A DNA stretch of 64,000 nt from Podospora bellae-mahoneyi (taxonomy: Eukaryota; Ascomycota; Sordariomycetes; Sordariales; Podosporaceae): the NCBI RefSeq assembly GCF_035222275.1, contig NC_085883.1, positions 1,984,001 through 2,048,000 on the forward strand, written 5' to 3'. The position numbers were made by a program, and so were the translations under genes. Positions 44,465-56,252 of the stretch are shown here, one piece after another; the stretch's first letter is position 1, and each line of letters starts with the position of its first letter. The notes under the pieces were generated by a model. That model saw only the letters and a list, made by a program, of their open reading frames with translations, was not told where the DNA came from and searched no databases.

Positions 44465-46793
44465 CTAAGCCTTCTCCTCGGCCTTCTCCTCGGCCTTGGG
44501 CTCCTCACCCTTGGCCTCGCCAGTGGCTTGAGTCTTGACGTACTCGTCATAGACGTTCATGGCCTCGCCGACCTTGGCGTTGAGAGCAGCCTCATCCTCA
44601 ATGCTAGAGTCAAAAGGTTAGCACAATGTTCTTCAATGACACAGAAACAAGCGGAAGAGCTTACAGGTTGATGAGCTCCTGGTTCTCCATCTCCAAGAGC
44701 ATGCCGGTGATCTTGCCAGCAAGCTCGGGCTGGATGGCCTGGATCTTGGGGAAGAGGCTCTCGCCGAGGATCTGCTTCTGCTGGGCAGGAGAAGCGGCAG
44801 CGGCGAGCTGGGTGTGGAGAACAGCGGCGATGTTCACATCGGCGGGACCAGCGGAGGGAGCACCGCCACGGCCGCCGGCAAAGCCACCACGGTTGCCACC
44901 GGCACCACGGCCCATGCCGTTCTGGGATCTGCCGTTGGGAGGGAAGCCGGCGACGGGACCACCGGGGATCTGAGGAGGCATGCCCTGCACGCCACGAGGG
45001 CCAGGACCGCCACGGCCACCTTGGATAGCAGCAGCCTGGATCTGCTGCATGGCAGCAAGGAACTGAGGGTTATTGGGCTGGGCAAAGTTGGGAGGGAAAG
45101 CACCCATTGGGTAGATGGGCATCTGCTGGGGAGGCATGCCGCCACGGCCGCCCTGCTGACCAGCATAGGGAGGGTACTGGCCGGGACGACCACCCTGGGG
45201 AGGGATGCCCATAGCTCCCTGAGCGAAGGGCATGCCACGGCCGCCGGTGGGGGGCATAAAGCCAGGCTGCTGACCGGGAGCATAGTAAACTGGCTGTTGC
45301 ATAAACTGCTGAGGAATACCAGCCTGGGCGGCAGCCTGCTGCATGCGGAGCTGGTTGCGGGCCTGGATGCTGGCCTCGAGCTGGCTCTTGCGAACATCCT
45401 TGCGCTGAGCGAGAGCGACGTAGAGGGGCTTGTTGTCAATCATGCGCTGGTTCATCTCGGTGACGGCCTTGGTGGCATCGTCGGGGTTGCTGAAGCAGAC
45501 GAAACCGAAGCCCTTGCTCTTGCCGAGCTTGCGCTTCTCCTTGGTCTCGGCCTTCTTCTCGGCGGTTTCGCCCTCCTTCTCCTCCTCGCCCTCCTTCTTG
45601 TTTTCCTTGTCCTTCTCATCCTCAGCGGCGGACTCAACTACGCTGTCGCGCATGACCTTGGCCGAGGTGATGGGGCCGTACTCGGAGAACATCTGGCGGA
45701 GCTTGTCATCATCAACATCATCTCCGAGGTTCTTGATGTAGAGGTTGACGCCTTGGTATTTGTTAGCCTTCTCCTGGCGAGCAGCCTCATAAGACCTGCG
45801 GAGCTCCTCCTCGCGCTCGTGCTTCTTCTGGGCACGGCCGACATACAGCTCCTGACCACGGAAATCCTTGCCGTTGAGCTCCTCAACAGCCTTGGAAGCA
45901 GCTTCGTGAGTAGTGAAGTTGACAAAGCCAAAGCCACGGCTCTTGCCTTCGTCAGAGCGGGCAAGGGAGGAGGAGGTGACATCGCCGTACTTGGCGAAGA
46001 GCTCACGGAACTCCTCGTCGGTGACCTCGGCGGGGATGTTCTTGACGTAGACGTTGGTGAAGTTGGCCTTCATCTCCTCAAACTTGCTCTGGCGATCCTT
46101 CTTGGGGATGTGGTAGCCGACATAGACCTTCTTCTCGTTGAGAAGCATGCCGTTGACGTGCTTGATGGCGTTGGCGGCAGCCTCGTCGGTCTCGTAGTGA
46201 ACGAACCCGTAACCCTTGGAGTTGCCGTTCTCGTCCTGGGCGACCTTGCAGCTCAGGATGTTACCGAAAGCAGCGAAGGTGTCGTGAAGCGCCTTGTTGT
46301 CGATGGCGACATCAAGGTTCTTAATAAAGACGTTGCCCTGGCCAGTCTTGCGCAGAGCAGGGTCACGCTGAGACCACATGATGCGGCAGGGGCGTCCCTT
46401 GATGAGAGTGTAGTTGAGGTCCTCGAGGGCCTTCTCGCCGTCGGCAGTGGCATTGTAGTTCACATAGGCATAGCCGAGAGAGCGACGAGTGACGGCGTCG
46501 CGGCAGACACGAATCGAGGCAACGGAGCCGATCTGGGAGAAGAGCTCGAAGAGCATGGCCTCAGTCACAGACGGGTCCAGCTCGCCGACGTAGAGGGAGG
46601 CCGAGGACTGGGGGTGAGGAGCGGCCGAGTTGGGGGTAGGGCCGGCGCCCTCCTGGTCCTCGTTCTGGAACTGGCCAGCAGCCACGTTGGTATCGATAGC
46701 GGGGGCATTGCGGTTCTCACCGCCGTTGAGGCTAGTGTTACCGAGATCAGCGGCAAGCTGGTCGACAGCGCCAGGGGCAACGGGAGCGGCCAT
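44465..46793 (-). CDS. PAB1: Poly(A)-binding protein
   Basis: Two coding exons (46793-44665, 44603-44465; 61-nt intron near the end) encode 755 residues. Four RRMs are clear: RRM1 starts [16 protein letters not shown] with RNP1 [11 protein letters not shown]2 has NVFIKNLD and [11 protein letters not shown]3 has NVYVKNIP and [11 protein letters not shown]4 has NLYIKNLG and [11 protein letters not shown]4 is interrupted by an insert of about 40 mostly Glu/Lys residues ([19 protein letters not shown]). A Gly/Pro/Gln-rich linker leads to the C-terminal MLLE domain ([18 protein letters not shown]...[16 protein letters not shown]). The last exon adds an Ala/Glu/Lys tail. Pab1 coats poly(A), binds eIF4G and governs mRNA stability. 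Gene-sized antisense frames here are shadows. Confidence 0.98.
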
Positions 46794-46807
46794 TATGATA
46801 GCTGGGT

Positions 46808-47144
46808 CTAGAAGATGAGTGGACACGGTCAGTGATCTGTGGGAGCTGTGTCTTTGTGGAGAATTTGTTGTTCGCGTGCTGGGTGGTGGGGGTGCCAGCG
46901 GAGGGGTCGCTGGCGATGGTGGTGGTGGGTGGACGATCATCTCGAGGTTCCAAAATGTTCAAACGTGATGATGGATGGATAGAAGAAGGGCAATGTGGTG
47001 ACTCTCGCACTTTGAAAGAAAGAGGGCTTTTGTAGGCAACACTGCTGCCTGCAGTAAACTCTAACTCCAGTCCTCTGCTGTCTCAAAGTTCGAGGCAAAA
47101 GTGTGTGGGAAAGTTAGTCGTTTGTCCGCGAGTCTAAAACGTAC
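46808..47144 (-). other. Probable 5' UTR intron of PAB1
   Basis: On the - strand, CAG|GTACGT at 47144 is a strong donor. The acceptor TTCTAG at 46808, with CTGAC some 20 bases before it, lies 14 bases from the start codon. It would be a 337-nt leader intron. Confidence 0.5.
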
Positions 47145-47310
47145 CTGATGCTTGGAATGAGGTGTTCCTGCAAATAAGTTACCGTACGCAAAGTGTAGCG
47201 ACGGTAGACAAAGAAGATGGTTCCTTTCCTGCGGAGGTGGACGAGTAGGTCGCGAGAGAAGTCGGACGCGGTCGTCGGATGGTCGGCGGGGCGGCGGAAG
47301 AGGATGGGCT

Positions 47311-47398
47311 TTCTTTTTTTTCTTTTTTTTTCTGTCTGGTTTTGGGTCGTGGTGGTGTCGTAGGGGCTACTTTTATTGGTTTTTTCAAATTTTTTTTT
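47311..47398 (-). promoter_or_regulatory. A-rich tracts in the probable PAB1 leader
   Basis: On the sense strand, two tracts are seen: 47332-47311 (runs of eight and eight A split by G) and 47398-47381 (A8 and A6 around a TTTG). Poly(A)-binding protein genes in animals carry such A-rich leaders for autoregulation. Confidence 0.45.
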
Positions 47399-48756
47399 GG
47401 CTGTTTTATGGGAGGCTCAGAAAAGAAGTAGACAAGAACATACGTGGTGTCGTACTGGTCTCGCTCCTTTTTCTGGTGGTGTTGTGGAAAGAATCCAGAG
47501 ATAAAGGTTTTTGATCGATTGATGAAGAAAGGGAAAAGAGGGCTTCGATGGCTCCTGCGGAGACAGATTTTTTCTGCCAATTCGGGGTCATGGTTTCTGC
47601 CCACAAACCGCAAATATCGCCCTAACCGAATGCCACCCCGCTTTTAGAGGCCACTTTCACCTGCCAGCTATTCACCTGCCAACAAAGACAGCAACTGACA
47701 GCCAGCCTGTCAACAATGCTAAGGTGCCAACACAATAGAGAGCAGGCAACTCAATGACTGACTTAAGGTAGCTACTAAGCATCCTATGGCTCAGAAACGC
47801 TGGATGCGGTCTCCGAAGAGGATAGGATATGTATATCTAAGGTATCCCTATATCGGGTCGCAGCACACCGCCGCTAGCGCAAAACTTCAAACTTCAAACT
47901 TCACTTCAAACTTTCTTTCTCACAGAAGTGGCGGGGCTTGTCGCCTTATCGTTATCAGTGGGGCTCTTCAATCAGCATTTCGTAGGTGGACGCCTCATCC
48001 CCCACCTTCCATTTTGATGGCTTGACAGCTCGGGGGCTTGTGCAGGGCAGTCTTGCGCAACTAGGTCATGCTGTGTCTGCAAAATAGAAGCTACAAGATA
48101 CTGTGCGCCGTAGAAGTGTATTCCATTCCCTTGCCCGTGCATATCTAGGTAGGTGTTAAAAATCCGATCAGGGTCCCGTCGCTGTTGCAGATGCACACTG
48201 CAGCAGCGCTCCTGCCCTCTGAGAATGCAGCATGAGTAATCCAGGGTCTGCCGGGGGCAGCAGCTAGGAAGCAGTGACATCAGCTCCGGCTTCACTCAAC
48301 CCCGCTGCACTTGAGTAGGTACCTGAATCTTGATCATTTTCAAAGACCTCTGGGCTGCCCGAGGCTGAGACTCCCCTCCAGTTCCCACTGGTCGATCCTG
48401 CAGCCACAGCCTACCTATTTAGTTATCTCCGGTCGATGCAGCTCGGCGCTCAAGGACCGCCTCCTAGTGGTGCCTTAACGGCATTTCCAGGTCGGAGTGG
48501 GAACGTTCTCGAAGCTCTGGGGCGGCATCCCTATTCACCAACACCACATACTTCTCGCTGCACCTGCGCTTATTTGGAGCTCCCAAGACGTGAGAAGCGG
48601 CATAGCAGTTATCTAATCTACTAATTTTCTCCAACAAACCAAACCCACCACGACTGTTGCCCGACATCTACCCCATCATCCCTCCTTTATGCTGAATAAC
48701 CGATCGATACACCCATCATTCCTTCGATCTCCCCGTCTCGGGCAACATCAACAACC

Positions 48757-51700
48757 ATGTTTTCTACCTTCACCGGTCAGTCGACCGGGAGACGTCGTAA
48801 CGTCAACCTCAGTGGAAACACAGCACATAATCCATGGGCCGCTCCGGCAACACTAGGTGCCTCCACCACCGTATCAAGAGCGGCAGCCGAACGCGAAAAG
48901 AGGCAGAGAGAAAAGGAGAAGCTCAGGGCTGCTGAGCGTATCCAGAGAGTATGGCGGGGCAGTCAGATTAGGCAACATCTCAGGGCCCAAGATCGCGCCG
49001 CCATCGACGACCTGTACCACCATAACCAGAACGACCTCGAAAGGAGATCCGCCAAAGCACTTCCCTTACTGCTGAGGTCCTTCCAAAGTAAGAACCACAA
49101 TGACCGTCGACGAATGGTGTGGCTCTGTCGCGATCTTTGCAACTCGAGCCTCCATTTGTTCCGGTCCCAGGGAGCGGAAGGATTTCAACTTGACAGGCTT
49201 GTTCGGAAGCTCACAGGCGCACTGCAGAAAGAATTAAATCTGGGCCCTGATATCCACGTTGTGCTCTCCGTACTTCTGGAAGTTATGGACCTTCGACCAC
49301 AAGCTATTGGGCATGTTCTCGATCAATATTACAGAGTGATGGCTAACTACTGTAACCTTGCCTCGAGCTTGCAGCAGCCGTTTACGCTGCTCAGCCAGGC
49401 GGTCACAAAACCCCTATCAGTGGGGACCTTCCCAGGTAAGAAGCTACACATTCTCTTGAGAACACGATTCTGATTGACTGACAATCGTCTAGAAGCATTC
49501 CTGAGCAAAGCCTATCATGCCTTTGCTTTTGACTTCTTGGCAACACCAGACTTGAACATATTTGAGAACAACCTCAACCTATTTTGTGCCGATATCGACC
49601 TAGACCGCCTCTCGGATACGCTCGCCTCTGAGAAGTTTGAGGCCACACAGTTAGACGTACCCAGAGCTAGATTGCTATGGCTTTTGGCGCACTTGATTGC
49701 ACTTCAAGAGGCAAAGCAGCAGCAAAACGTACATGCCAGCTACCTTGGCGTCCTCTGCTCCCTTTTATCCGTCCTTTCAGACCAGATTCAGCTTGCAGCG
49801 GAACCGGTTGCCGATGCTGGGCTTGATAGTGAGGATGACGTGGCTCAGGGGACCCTGCCGGCGTATGTCTCGGGTAAGCTGGCCTTGCTGACAACGTCGA
49901 GGGCCATTACTGGGCTACTCGAGACTTCTGCTCCATTTTCCCTGGGCCACGAGTCAAGCTCACTCGGCGATGCTAGTCCCTATGCTGGCTATGTTCTGAC
50001 ATTGCTATCCTGCTTCCCCAACGCGGGCGAAGAAATTCGCATGCGTCTGTTTTACTCGAATGTTCCGACAAGGACGGGTAGGGTGCCTGCGTTGGAATAT
50101 TTGTGGCAGGTGATGAAGCGGACGGCGGTGTTTAGAAGCATCGCGTCCGAGTCGGAAGCCGCGTTGGGGATTCTCAAGTCGGCGCCGCAGACATCGAATC
50201 GGCATGGGGAAAATGATTCGTGGCATCAGCAGTGGAGGACGATTTTGCTGTTTTTGGAGCTTTATGTGTTTGTGCTCAAGGTGACGGATGATGCCGACTT
50301 CTTTGCGATACTGGAGGGTGACAAGCCGGGGAATGGAACGGCTGGGGAGGATTTGCCGAGGACGAGGTCGAGTGGCTTGGACATGGAGAGTGTCAAGAAG
50401 CTGACGTTGTTTCTGAAGCACTTGGGGTTCGTGCTTTATTACAACATGGCTGAGTTGTTGGCTTCGTGGGCTTCGTCAAGGAATTTGAGGGGTTTGAGTA
50501 GGCCGTCGATGTTTGTGGTGACGGCGGGGGTGGGTTTGGATAAGGTGAGGGGGTTGGTCCTGGCGGCTATGAGGGGGTTGTACGAGCGGGATTCTCGGAG
50601 ACCCTTTCTGCCCAAGGACCACTGGTTGATGACGGAGAAGTTTGATATGGCTGGGTTCAAGGAGGCGGTCGTGGTGGAGGCGGAGCGGCAGAGGGCGCTT
50701 GGGCATGCTGAGGGGGAGGAAGATGAGGGGATGGGTGAGGAGGAGGAGCATGAGCCAGAGGAACGGGATTGGCGGCATGGACCACATCGGACTGTGGGTC
50801 GACAAGCGCTGCTTGAGGCGCGACAGAAGCTAGCCGCGAGGGAACAGGCCCGGGCCAAGGTGGCACCGAAACTGGAGGTTCTGAAGAATCTTCCGTTTGT
50901 GGTTCCGTTTGACCAGCGGGTGATGATCTTTCGGCAGTTTATCACTCTTGACAAGCTGCGGAGGAGAAGTGGCCATGCGGACCCGGACAGCTGGCGCATG
51001 ATGATGCTGGAGGCTGATCCCACCAGGAACTTGTTGGCGAGGCACCAAGCCCTGATCAGGCGAGGGAGCTTGTTCCGGGATGCGCAGGGAAGTCTGTACC
51101 CACTGGAAGAGGCAATCAAGGAGCCGGTGCAGATTACTTTTCTGGATCAATGGGGGATGCAGGAGGCGGGGATTGACGGGGGCGGAGTGACGAAAGAGTT
51201 CTTGACAAGTGTGATTGCCGAGATGCTGTCCGACACCAGCTTGTTCGTCGCCAACAGCAAGAACGCATATTACCCAAACCCTCTGATAGTCGAGCAGTGG
51301 TTGGCTTTGGCGAGGAAGCGTGGTCTCAGTGAGTCCGAGACCAGGACCAAGTTGCTCAGACAGTATGAGTTCGCCGGACGGCTCATTGGAAAATGCATGT
51401 ATGAGGGGATCCTCATCAATGTCGTTTTTGCCGGTTTCTTCCTGCTCAAGTGGACGACAGCGGATACCAAACAAGCCAGCCTGAATGATCTGAGAGAGCT
51501 GGACGAAGAGCTCTACCGGGGATTGCTGTTCTTGAAGAACAACGAAGACCAGGTGGACGACATGGGCTTGAACTTTTCCCTGGATGTCGACATTTCAACG
51601 CCAGAGGATAAGCAGCCCAATATTGTCTCTCGACCGCTCTGCCCCAATGGCAATAACATTCCCGTCACGAAGGGAAACAGGTTAAAGTACATTGTCCAGC

Positions 51701-52200
51701 TGGCCAAGTACAAGCTCGCCCTGCAACCTTTTGCGCAGACGCAGGCTTTCCTCAAGGGTCTCAAGATGGTGATAGAGCCGGGGTGGCTGAGCATGTTCAA
51801 CCAGAACGAGCTTCAGCGGCTGGTGGGCGGGGACAGCGGAGCGATCGATGTGGATGATTTGAGGAGGAACACGGTGTACAGCGGGCCTTACCAGATTGGG
51901 GACGACGGGCAGGAGCACGAGACGGTGAAGCTGTTTTGGGAGGTAATGGAGGAGTTTGGGGACGAGGAGAGGAGGGAAGTGCTGCAGTATGTGACGAGCA
52001 CGCCGAGGGCGCCGCTGCTGGGATTCAGCCAGCTTTTTCCGAGGTTTACGATTGGGTATGGGGGGCAGGATGAGGACAGGCTGCCGAGCGCGAGTACGTG
52101 TATCAATTTGTTGAAGCTGCCGAGGTATAGTCGGAAGGGGGTGTTGAGGGAGAAGTTGTTGTATGCGGTGAAGAGTGGGGCGGGGTTTGATTTGAGTTGA
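48757..52200 (+). CDS. HUL5: HECT-type E3 ubiquitin ligase, Hul5/UBE3B-C class
   Basis: Two exons (48757-49435, 49493-52200; 57-nt intron) encode 1128 residues. The N-terminus (MFSTFTGQSTGRRRNVNLSG) and an IQ motif (AAERIQRVWRGSQIRQ) are typical of the Hul5/UBE3C class. An acidic stretch (GEEDEGMGEEEEHEPEERD) precedes the HECT domain, which starts near ITFLDQWGMQEAGIDGGGVTKEF. It includes RLIGKCMYEG, GLKMVIEPGWLSMFNQNELQRL and the catalytic LPSASTCINLLKLP with Cys1096, 32 residues from the end as usual. Hul5 associates with proteasomes and extends ubiquitin chains (E4-like). Exon joining gives TFPEAFLSKAY. Confidence 0.95.
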
Positions 52201-52599
52201 CTGAGTTGAGCGATGGGGAAGGAGGAGGGGGGGGGAGGGGCTGGAAGCGGATATATTTAGAGGATTGTTAGAATATTGTGGGAATGGCATGAGGTTGTAT
52301 ATGAGGATATCATGGAGGTGCGTGAGCCCCTGAGTGACGGAACTTGATACTAGCTATGGGATGTGCCCCACCTTGCGCAGCGGTTGATAGGCTCCACCAA
52401 TGACGACAGCGGGGTAGTCCCCTATTGACCCCACCTTTTGCTTCCGCTCGCCGCTTGCTGCTTGCATGTATCAGCCCGACTTTTATTCCTTTCCTAGCTT
52501 GACATTCAAACTGGAACATAACAAAACTTCTGTCGGGCGACTTGACACTCTGTTTTATTTAATATTTAGACAAAACTTTTCAACAACCGACGACAAAAA
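52201..52599. promoter_or_regulatory. Short spacer: HUL5 3' flank and RRD1 promoter
   Basis: 399 bp with a G run at about 52227-52237 and an AT-rich leader before 52600. No specific sites assigned. Confidence 0.35.
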
Positions 52600-54097
52600 A
52601 TGGAACCACCACCACCCCCTCCTCCCTCAGCTACGGGAGCAGTCTCCCTCCCCAGGCTACCCATCCTCACCTCTGACGAGCTCTCCAAGAAAGCATTTGG
52701 CCCCCTGCAAAAGAGGATCAACTCTGGGGCTGACGTGTCGTTTTTCCTGACGTCGAGGGCGTATAAAGAGTTGATGGTGTGGATTATGCAGTTGAATCAC
52801 TCGCTTATTCCGAGACTGTCGCCCGATACTGCGAGACCGGTGTGTTTTCCACTGGAACCGGGGAGAAGAGGGTGGAGCGAGCCGGTGAGAAGGTTAAGGG
52901 AAATGTTGAGGGGGTGCGAGGAGTTGATTTTGGAGGCGCCGCCCGAGGAGAACAAGAACAGAAGGTTTGGGAATGGGGCTTGTAGGGTCTGGCATGGGAA
53001 ATTGGGGGAGAGGATTCAGGGGTGGATTGATGGGTTGGGTTTGGTGGTAGATGGGGGGGTGAAGGAGGAGTTGAGGGGGTATTTCATGGGTGCTTGGGGG
53101 GATAAAGGACGACTTGACTATGGAACGGGCCATGAGCTGAGCTTTTTGGCGTTTCTGGGCGGGTTGTGGAAGGTGGGGTTTTTCGGGGGGGGAGAGGAAA
53201 AAGAAGGGGAGAGGGAGAGGGAGGTTGTGATTGGGGTTGTCGAGATGTATGTTTTTGTCTTGAGGATGGGAACGGCAGGAGAGGCTAACGTGAAATAGGT
53301 ATTTGGAGGTGGTGAGGAAGTTGATAACGACTTACACGCTTGAACCGGCGGGATCGCATGGGGTGTGGGGGTTGGATGACCACAGTTTTGTGCCTTATAT
53401 TTTTGGGTCGGCGCAGTTTACGAAACCGATTTTGGGGAGTAGGACGGAGGCTACGCCGGTGGAGGGGTCATGTCCGGGGGCGCCGAAGCCGGCGAGTGCG
53501 GTTGATAAACAGACGGTGGAGGATTACAGGGGGAGTAATATGTACTTTGGGGCGATTGGGTTCATCTACGATGTGAAGAGGGGGCCTTTTTGGGAGCATA
53601 GCCCGATGCTGTTTGATATTAGTGGGATTAAGGATGGGTGGGGGAAGATTAATAAGGGGATGGTGAAGATGTATCGGGCCGAGGTGCTGGGGAAGTTTCC
53701 GGTGGTGCAGCATTTTGGGTTTGGGGGGTTGTGGGCGTGGGAGGTGGACCCGGAGATGGCCGGGGAGAGGAGTGTGCATTTGCAGAGTCAGCCGGTGCAA
53801 AATCAAGCACAGAGTTTGGGGCAGGGCGGAGGGGAGGGGGGGACGAAGGCTCCGTGGGCGAGGGGGGCTATGGGGGGCATGTCTGGCGGGCAGGTGAGTA
53901 TGCCTAGGCCGATGGATGGGGGGGTGATGGCGCCGACGGGGTTTCCGGGGCGGCAACCTGGGATGGGGACGCCGAGGGGCGGGATACCGAATACAGGACC
54001 GATGGAGCAGACAAATTTTCCCCGGGGAGGGGGGATGCATGATAGGGTTGGGGGGAATCAGTTTAGTGTCACCAAGGCTCCTTGGGCAAAGGACTGA
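52600..54097 (+). CDS. RRD1: PP2A phosphatase activator (PTPA, Rrd1 type), peptidyl-prolyl isomerase
   Basis: Two exons (52600-53246, 53299-54097; 52-nt intron with GCTAACG branch) encode 481 residues. PTPA blocks in order: [52 protein letters not shown], and after the splice [27 protein letters not shown] with the catalytic-site [12 protein letters not shown]. The protein activates PP2A-type phosphatases and has prolyl-isomerase activity. The long C-terminal Gly/Pro/Met-rich extension carries the motif TKAPWA twice, once at the very end (TKAPWAKD), which marks fungal Rrd1 rather than Rrd2. Confidence 0.94.
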
Positions 54098-54143
54098 GCA
54101 TGAAAGAGGTTGTTTTGTTATGCTGTATACGAGATACCCGATT

Positions 54144-54515
54144 AAATATGGAGAGAACCTTACGGAGCCTCTTATTTATCTTATCAGTACCCCCACCCTA
54201 CCTACTAACTTACCTTTCCTATAATATAGTTAAAAGCCTTAAAAGAAAAATAATAAGCGTTTGATTCGTCTTCAAGGGCCTTTAAATTATTTTGAATAGC
54301 CTTCAAACTATCTTTTAGAGCCCTTCAGCTATCTTTTAAGGCCTCATAACCATCTTTTATCGTCTTTTAATTATCGTTTGGAGCCTACTATATACCTTTC
54401 AACTCTAAATATTTATTCTTTGCAATATAGTTAAATCCTATATTAAGTGGAGGGTTGGGTGGGAGGGGGGGGGTGATGGTAAGATAAATAGGGGGCTCCG
54501 TGTAGGTTCTCTCTA
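54144..54515. mobile_element. Fold-back element with nine in-phase 21-bp units
   Basis: Outer arms of about 90 bp (54144-54232 and 54423-54515) are imperfect inverted repeats, roughly three quarters identical by eye. Both carry AGAGAACCT, CGGAGCC, TATTTATCTTA and a C-rich segment (compared as reverse complements). The interior, 54234-54407, is an AT-rich array whose AGGCCT-like hexamers start at 54234, 54255, 54276, 54297, 54318, 54339, 54360, 54381 and 54402, exactly 21 bp apart with no indels. There is no coding capacity. The element fills nearly all of the 430 bp between the convergent RRD1 and GH125 genes and ends 12 bp from the GH125 stop codon. Confidence 0.6.
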
Positions 54516-54527
54516 AATATGTACAAG

Positions 54528-56252
54528 TTATTGATAACTCCTCGCTAGCAAATGCGGCTTCCGTTTGTTGACATCAAGAATCAACTGACCAAACAGCCCA
54601 TTCGCCCAGGAAAACCAGTGACGAGTCCAGACGCTGACGCTGTGAGTGTTAACGCTCTCGTGCATGAGACCCAACCCGTCTGTCGACGACAGGAGCTGTT
54701 TGATACAGCTGTAAATCTCCTCGTCATCATCACTGGTGAGAGCCTGGACGATGAGACCCATGGGCCATGCCATCCCCGGACCGATATGTGGCCCTCCCGT
54801 TCTGTTTTTCGTTTCGTCAGCCCCAAAACTGTCACACCGCCGGAGCAGAGATTCATATGCACACTCACGCATTCAAAACCGGCCCAAACATGTAGTAAGG
54901 GTTCATCTTACTCAGCGCAAATCTCCTCGTCCGCTGGTACGTCTCGTCTCTTCGGTCGAGGTAGCCGCCTAGCAAAGGGGCGGAGAGTAAACTGGGGATG
55001 TTGGCGTCGTCCATCAGGCTGTGGGAGCCGTAGCCGTCGACTTCGTAGGCGTAGATCCTGCCGTACAGTCTGTGATCTATCCTCCCGTGATCCTCTATCC
55101 CGGCTCTGATCTCCGCCGCCAACTTGGATATTTTTTTGGATGTTGAGGGGGAGATGGGGGAGATGTAAGGGGATAGAAGGGAGAGGTAGGAGGAGAACAT
55201 CATGTTTCCGGGGATGAAACCCTGGTAGGTACACGCGTCATCGCTAGGGCGGAAGGCACTCCTGACTAGGTTGGTACCAGGGTGAAAAGGCGGACCGGAG
55301 CCGGCGTTGGGGAGAGTTTCGGTTGAGGTTGTGGTTAGGCGTTGGAATTGGTAGGGGGCGTAGGACACCGTGCCGGTGCGGGAGTAAGTTCCGGTTTGGA
55401 GGTCGGTGGTGATGGAGAGGATTCTCTTGAGGGCGGGGAGGAGGTTGAGGGAGGTGGTGAGGAAGGGGGTGTCGGAGGTTTGGGTGAGGTAGGTGTGGAT
55501 GAGGGAGAGGAAGGAGGCCAGGGAGTCGAGTTCGTATTTACATTCGTGGATGGTTTTGGGGGAGCCTGGGGAGGAGGGGAGGGGTGGGTAGATGTGATCG
55601 GTTGGGGAGTCGTCTGACTGGGGAGGGGGGATGAGGGATTCTGGGGGGCGAGGAAGGCGTTGCAGTGGGGGGCTGTGAGGATGTAGCGGGCTTGGAGGTT
55701 GATGAGGCCGCGGTAGAGGGAGGCGAGGGAGGAGGTGGAGTTGGAGGGGGTGAGGAGGGGGGAATAGGAGGTTAGTTGGTGGGCTGAGTCGCGGAGCCAC
55801 ATGGCGGGGATGTCGCCGGTGGTTATGAAGGTGAGTTCTTCTTCTGGGTCGTTGTTTCCTGTCGGCTTGGGTGTTGGGTCTGGGCTGTTGATGTCTGTGG
55901 GGAGATAGCTGGAGGCATTCCTCCAGCTGAGTCCCTTCCAGGTTATGGCTGTGTCGAGGGTGTTGGGGAAGCAATTCTCAAACAGACGGAACAAGTCTGG
56001 GTCTTTGATGACTTGTTTCATGGAGATGATGGTATCTTCCACCTCTGGGAGGGTAAAGGTTCGACATGATGGTCGTGGTCTTTGATAAGAGAGCTTGTAA
56101 CGACCTGTTGACTTTGGTTCATGATGGGTGGAGGAATAGGCAGAGTAATCGGGGCAACTTCGAGGTTCTGGTTCAAGGGTGAGCTGAGCTCTGGGTGGTT
56201 GAGCTTGGGCAAGCACAGCAAGAGTATGAACTAAGAGAATAGATGCCCTCAT
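54528..56252 (-). CDS. GH125 exo-alpha-1,6-mannosidase, with an apparent frameshift
   Basis: Coding parts are 56252-54869 and 54801-54528, split by a 67-nt intron. An N-terminal signal peptide is present (MRASILLVHTLAVLAQAQ), so the enzyme is secreted or vacuolar. GH125 signatures are TTGDIPAMWLRDSAHQLTSY, LYRGLINLQARYI, YQGFIPGNMMFSSYLSLL, DDANIPSLLSAPLLGGY, GPGMAWPMGLI and TRHWFSWANGLFGQLI. The frame breaks at the C6 run 55648-55643: before it the protein reads HCNAFLAP, after it ESLIPPPQSDD in another frame; one extra C would give the expected APPES. Either an assembly error or a real mutation. The family removes alpha-1,6-linked mannose; a GH92 gene lies divergently next door. Confidence 0.85.

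Larger units (their letters stand above)
46794..48756. other. Divergent region between PAB1 and the HECT ligase gene
   Basis: On the PAB1 side there is a probable 5' UTR intron (46808-47144) and A-rich leader tracts. Two tandem copies of ACTTCAAACTT occur at about 47883-47910. The rest, to 48756, is presumed HECT-gene promoter. No coding gene is supported. Confidence 0.5.

Noticed and set aside
44814-46811. 665-codon open frame antisense to PAB1
   Set aside because: Shadow of the strongly biased codon use of PAB1; Leu/Val/Gly/Asp-rich translation without any domain.
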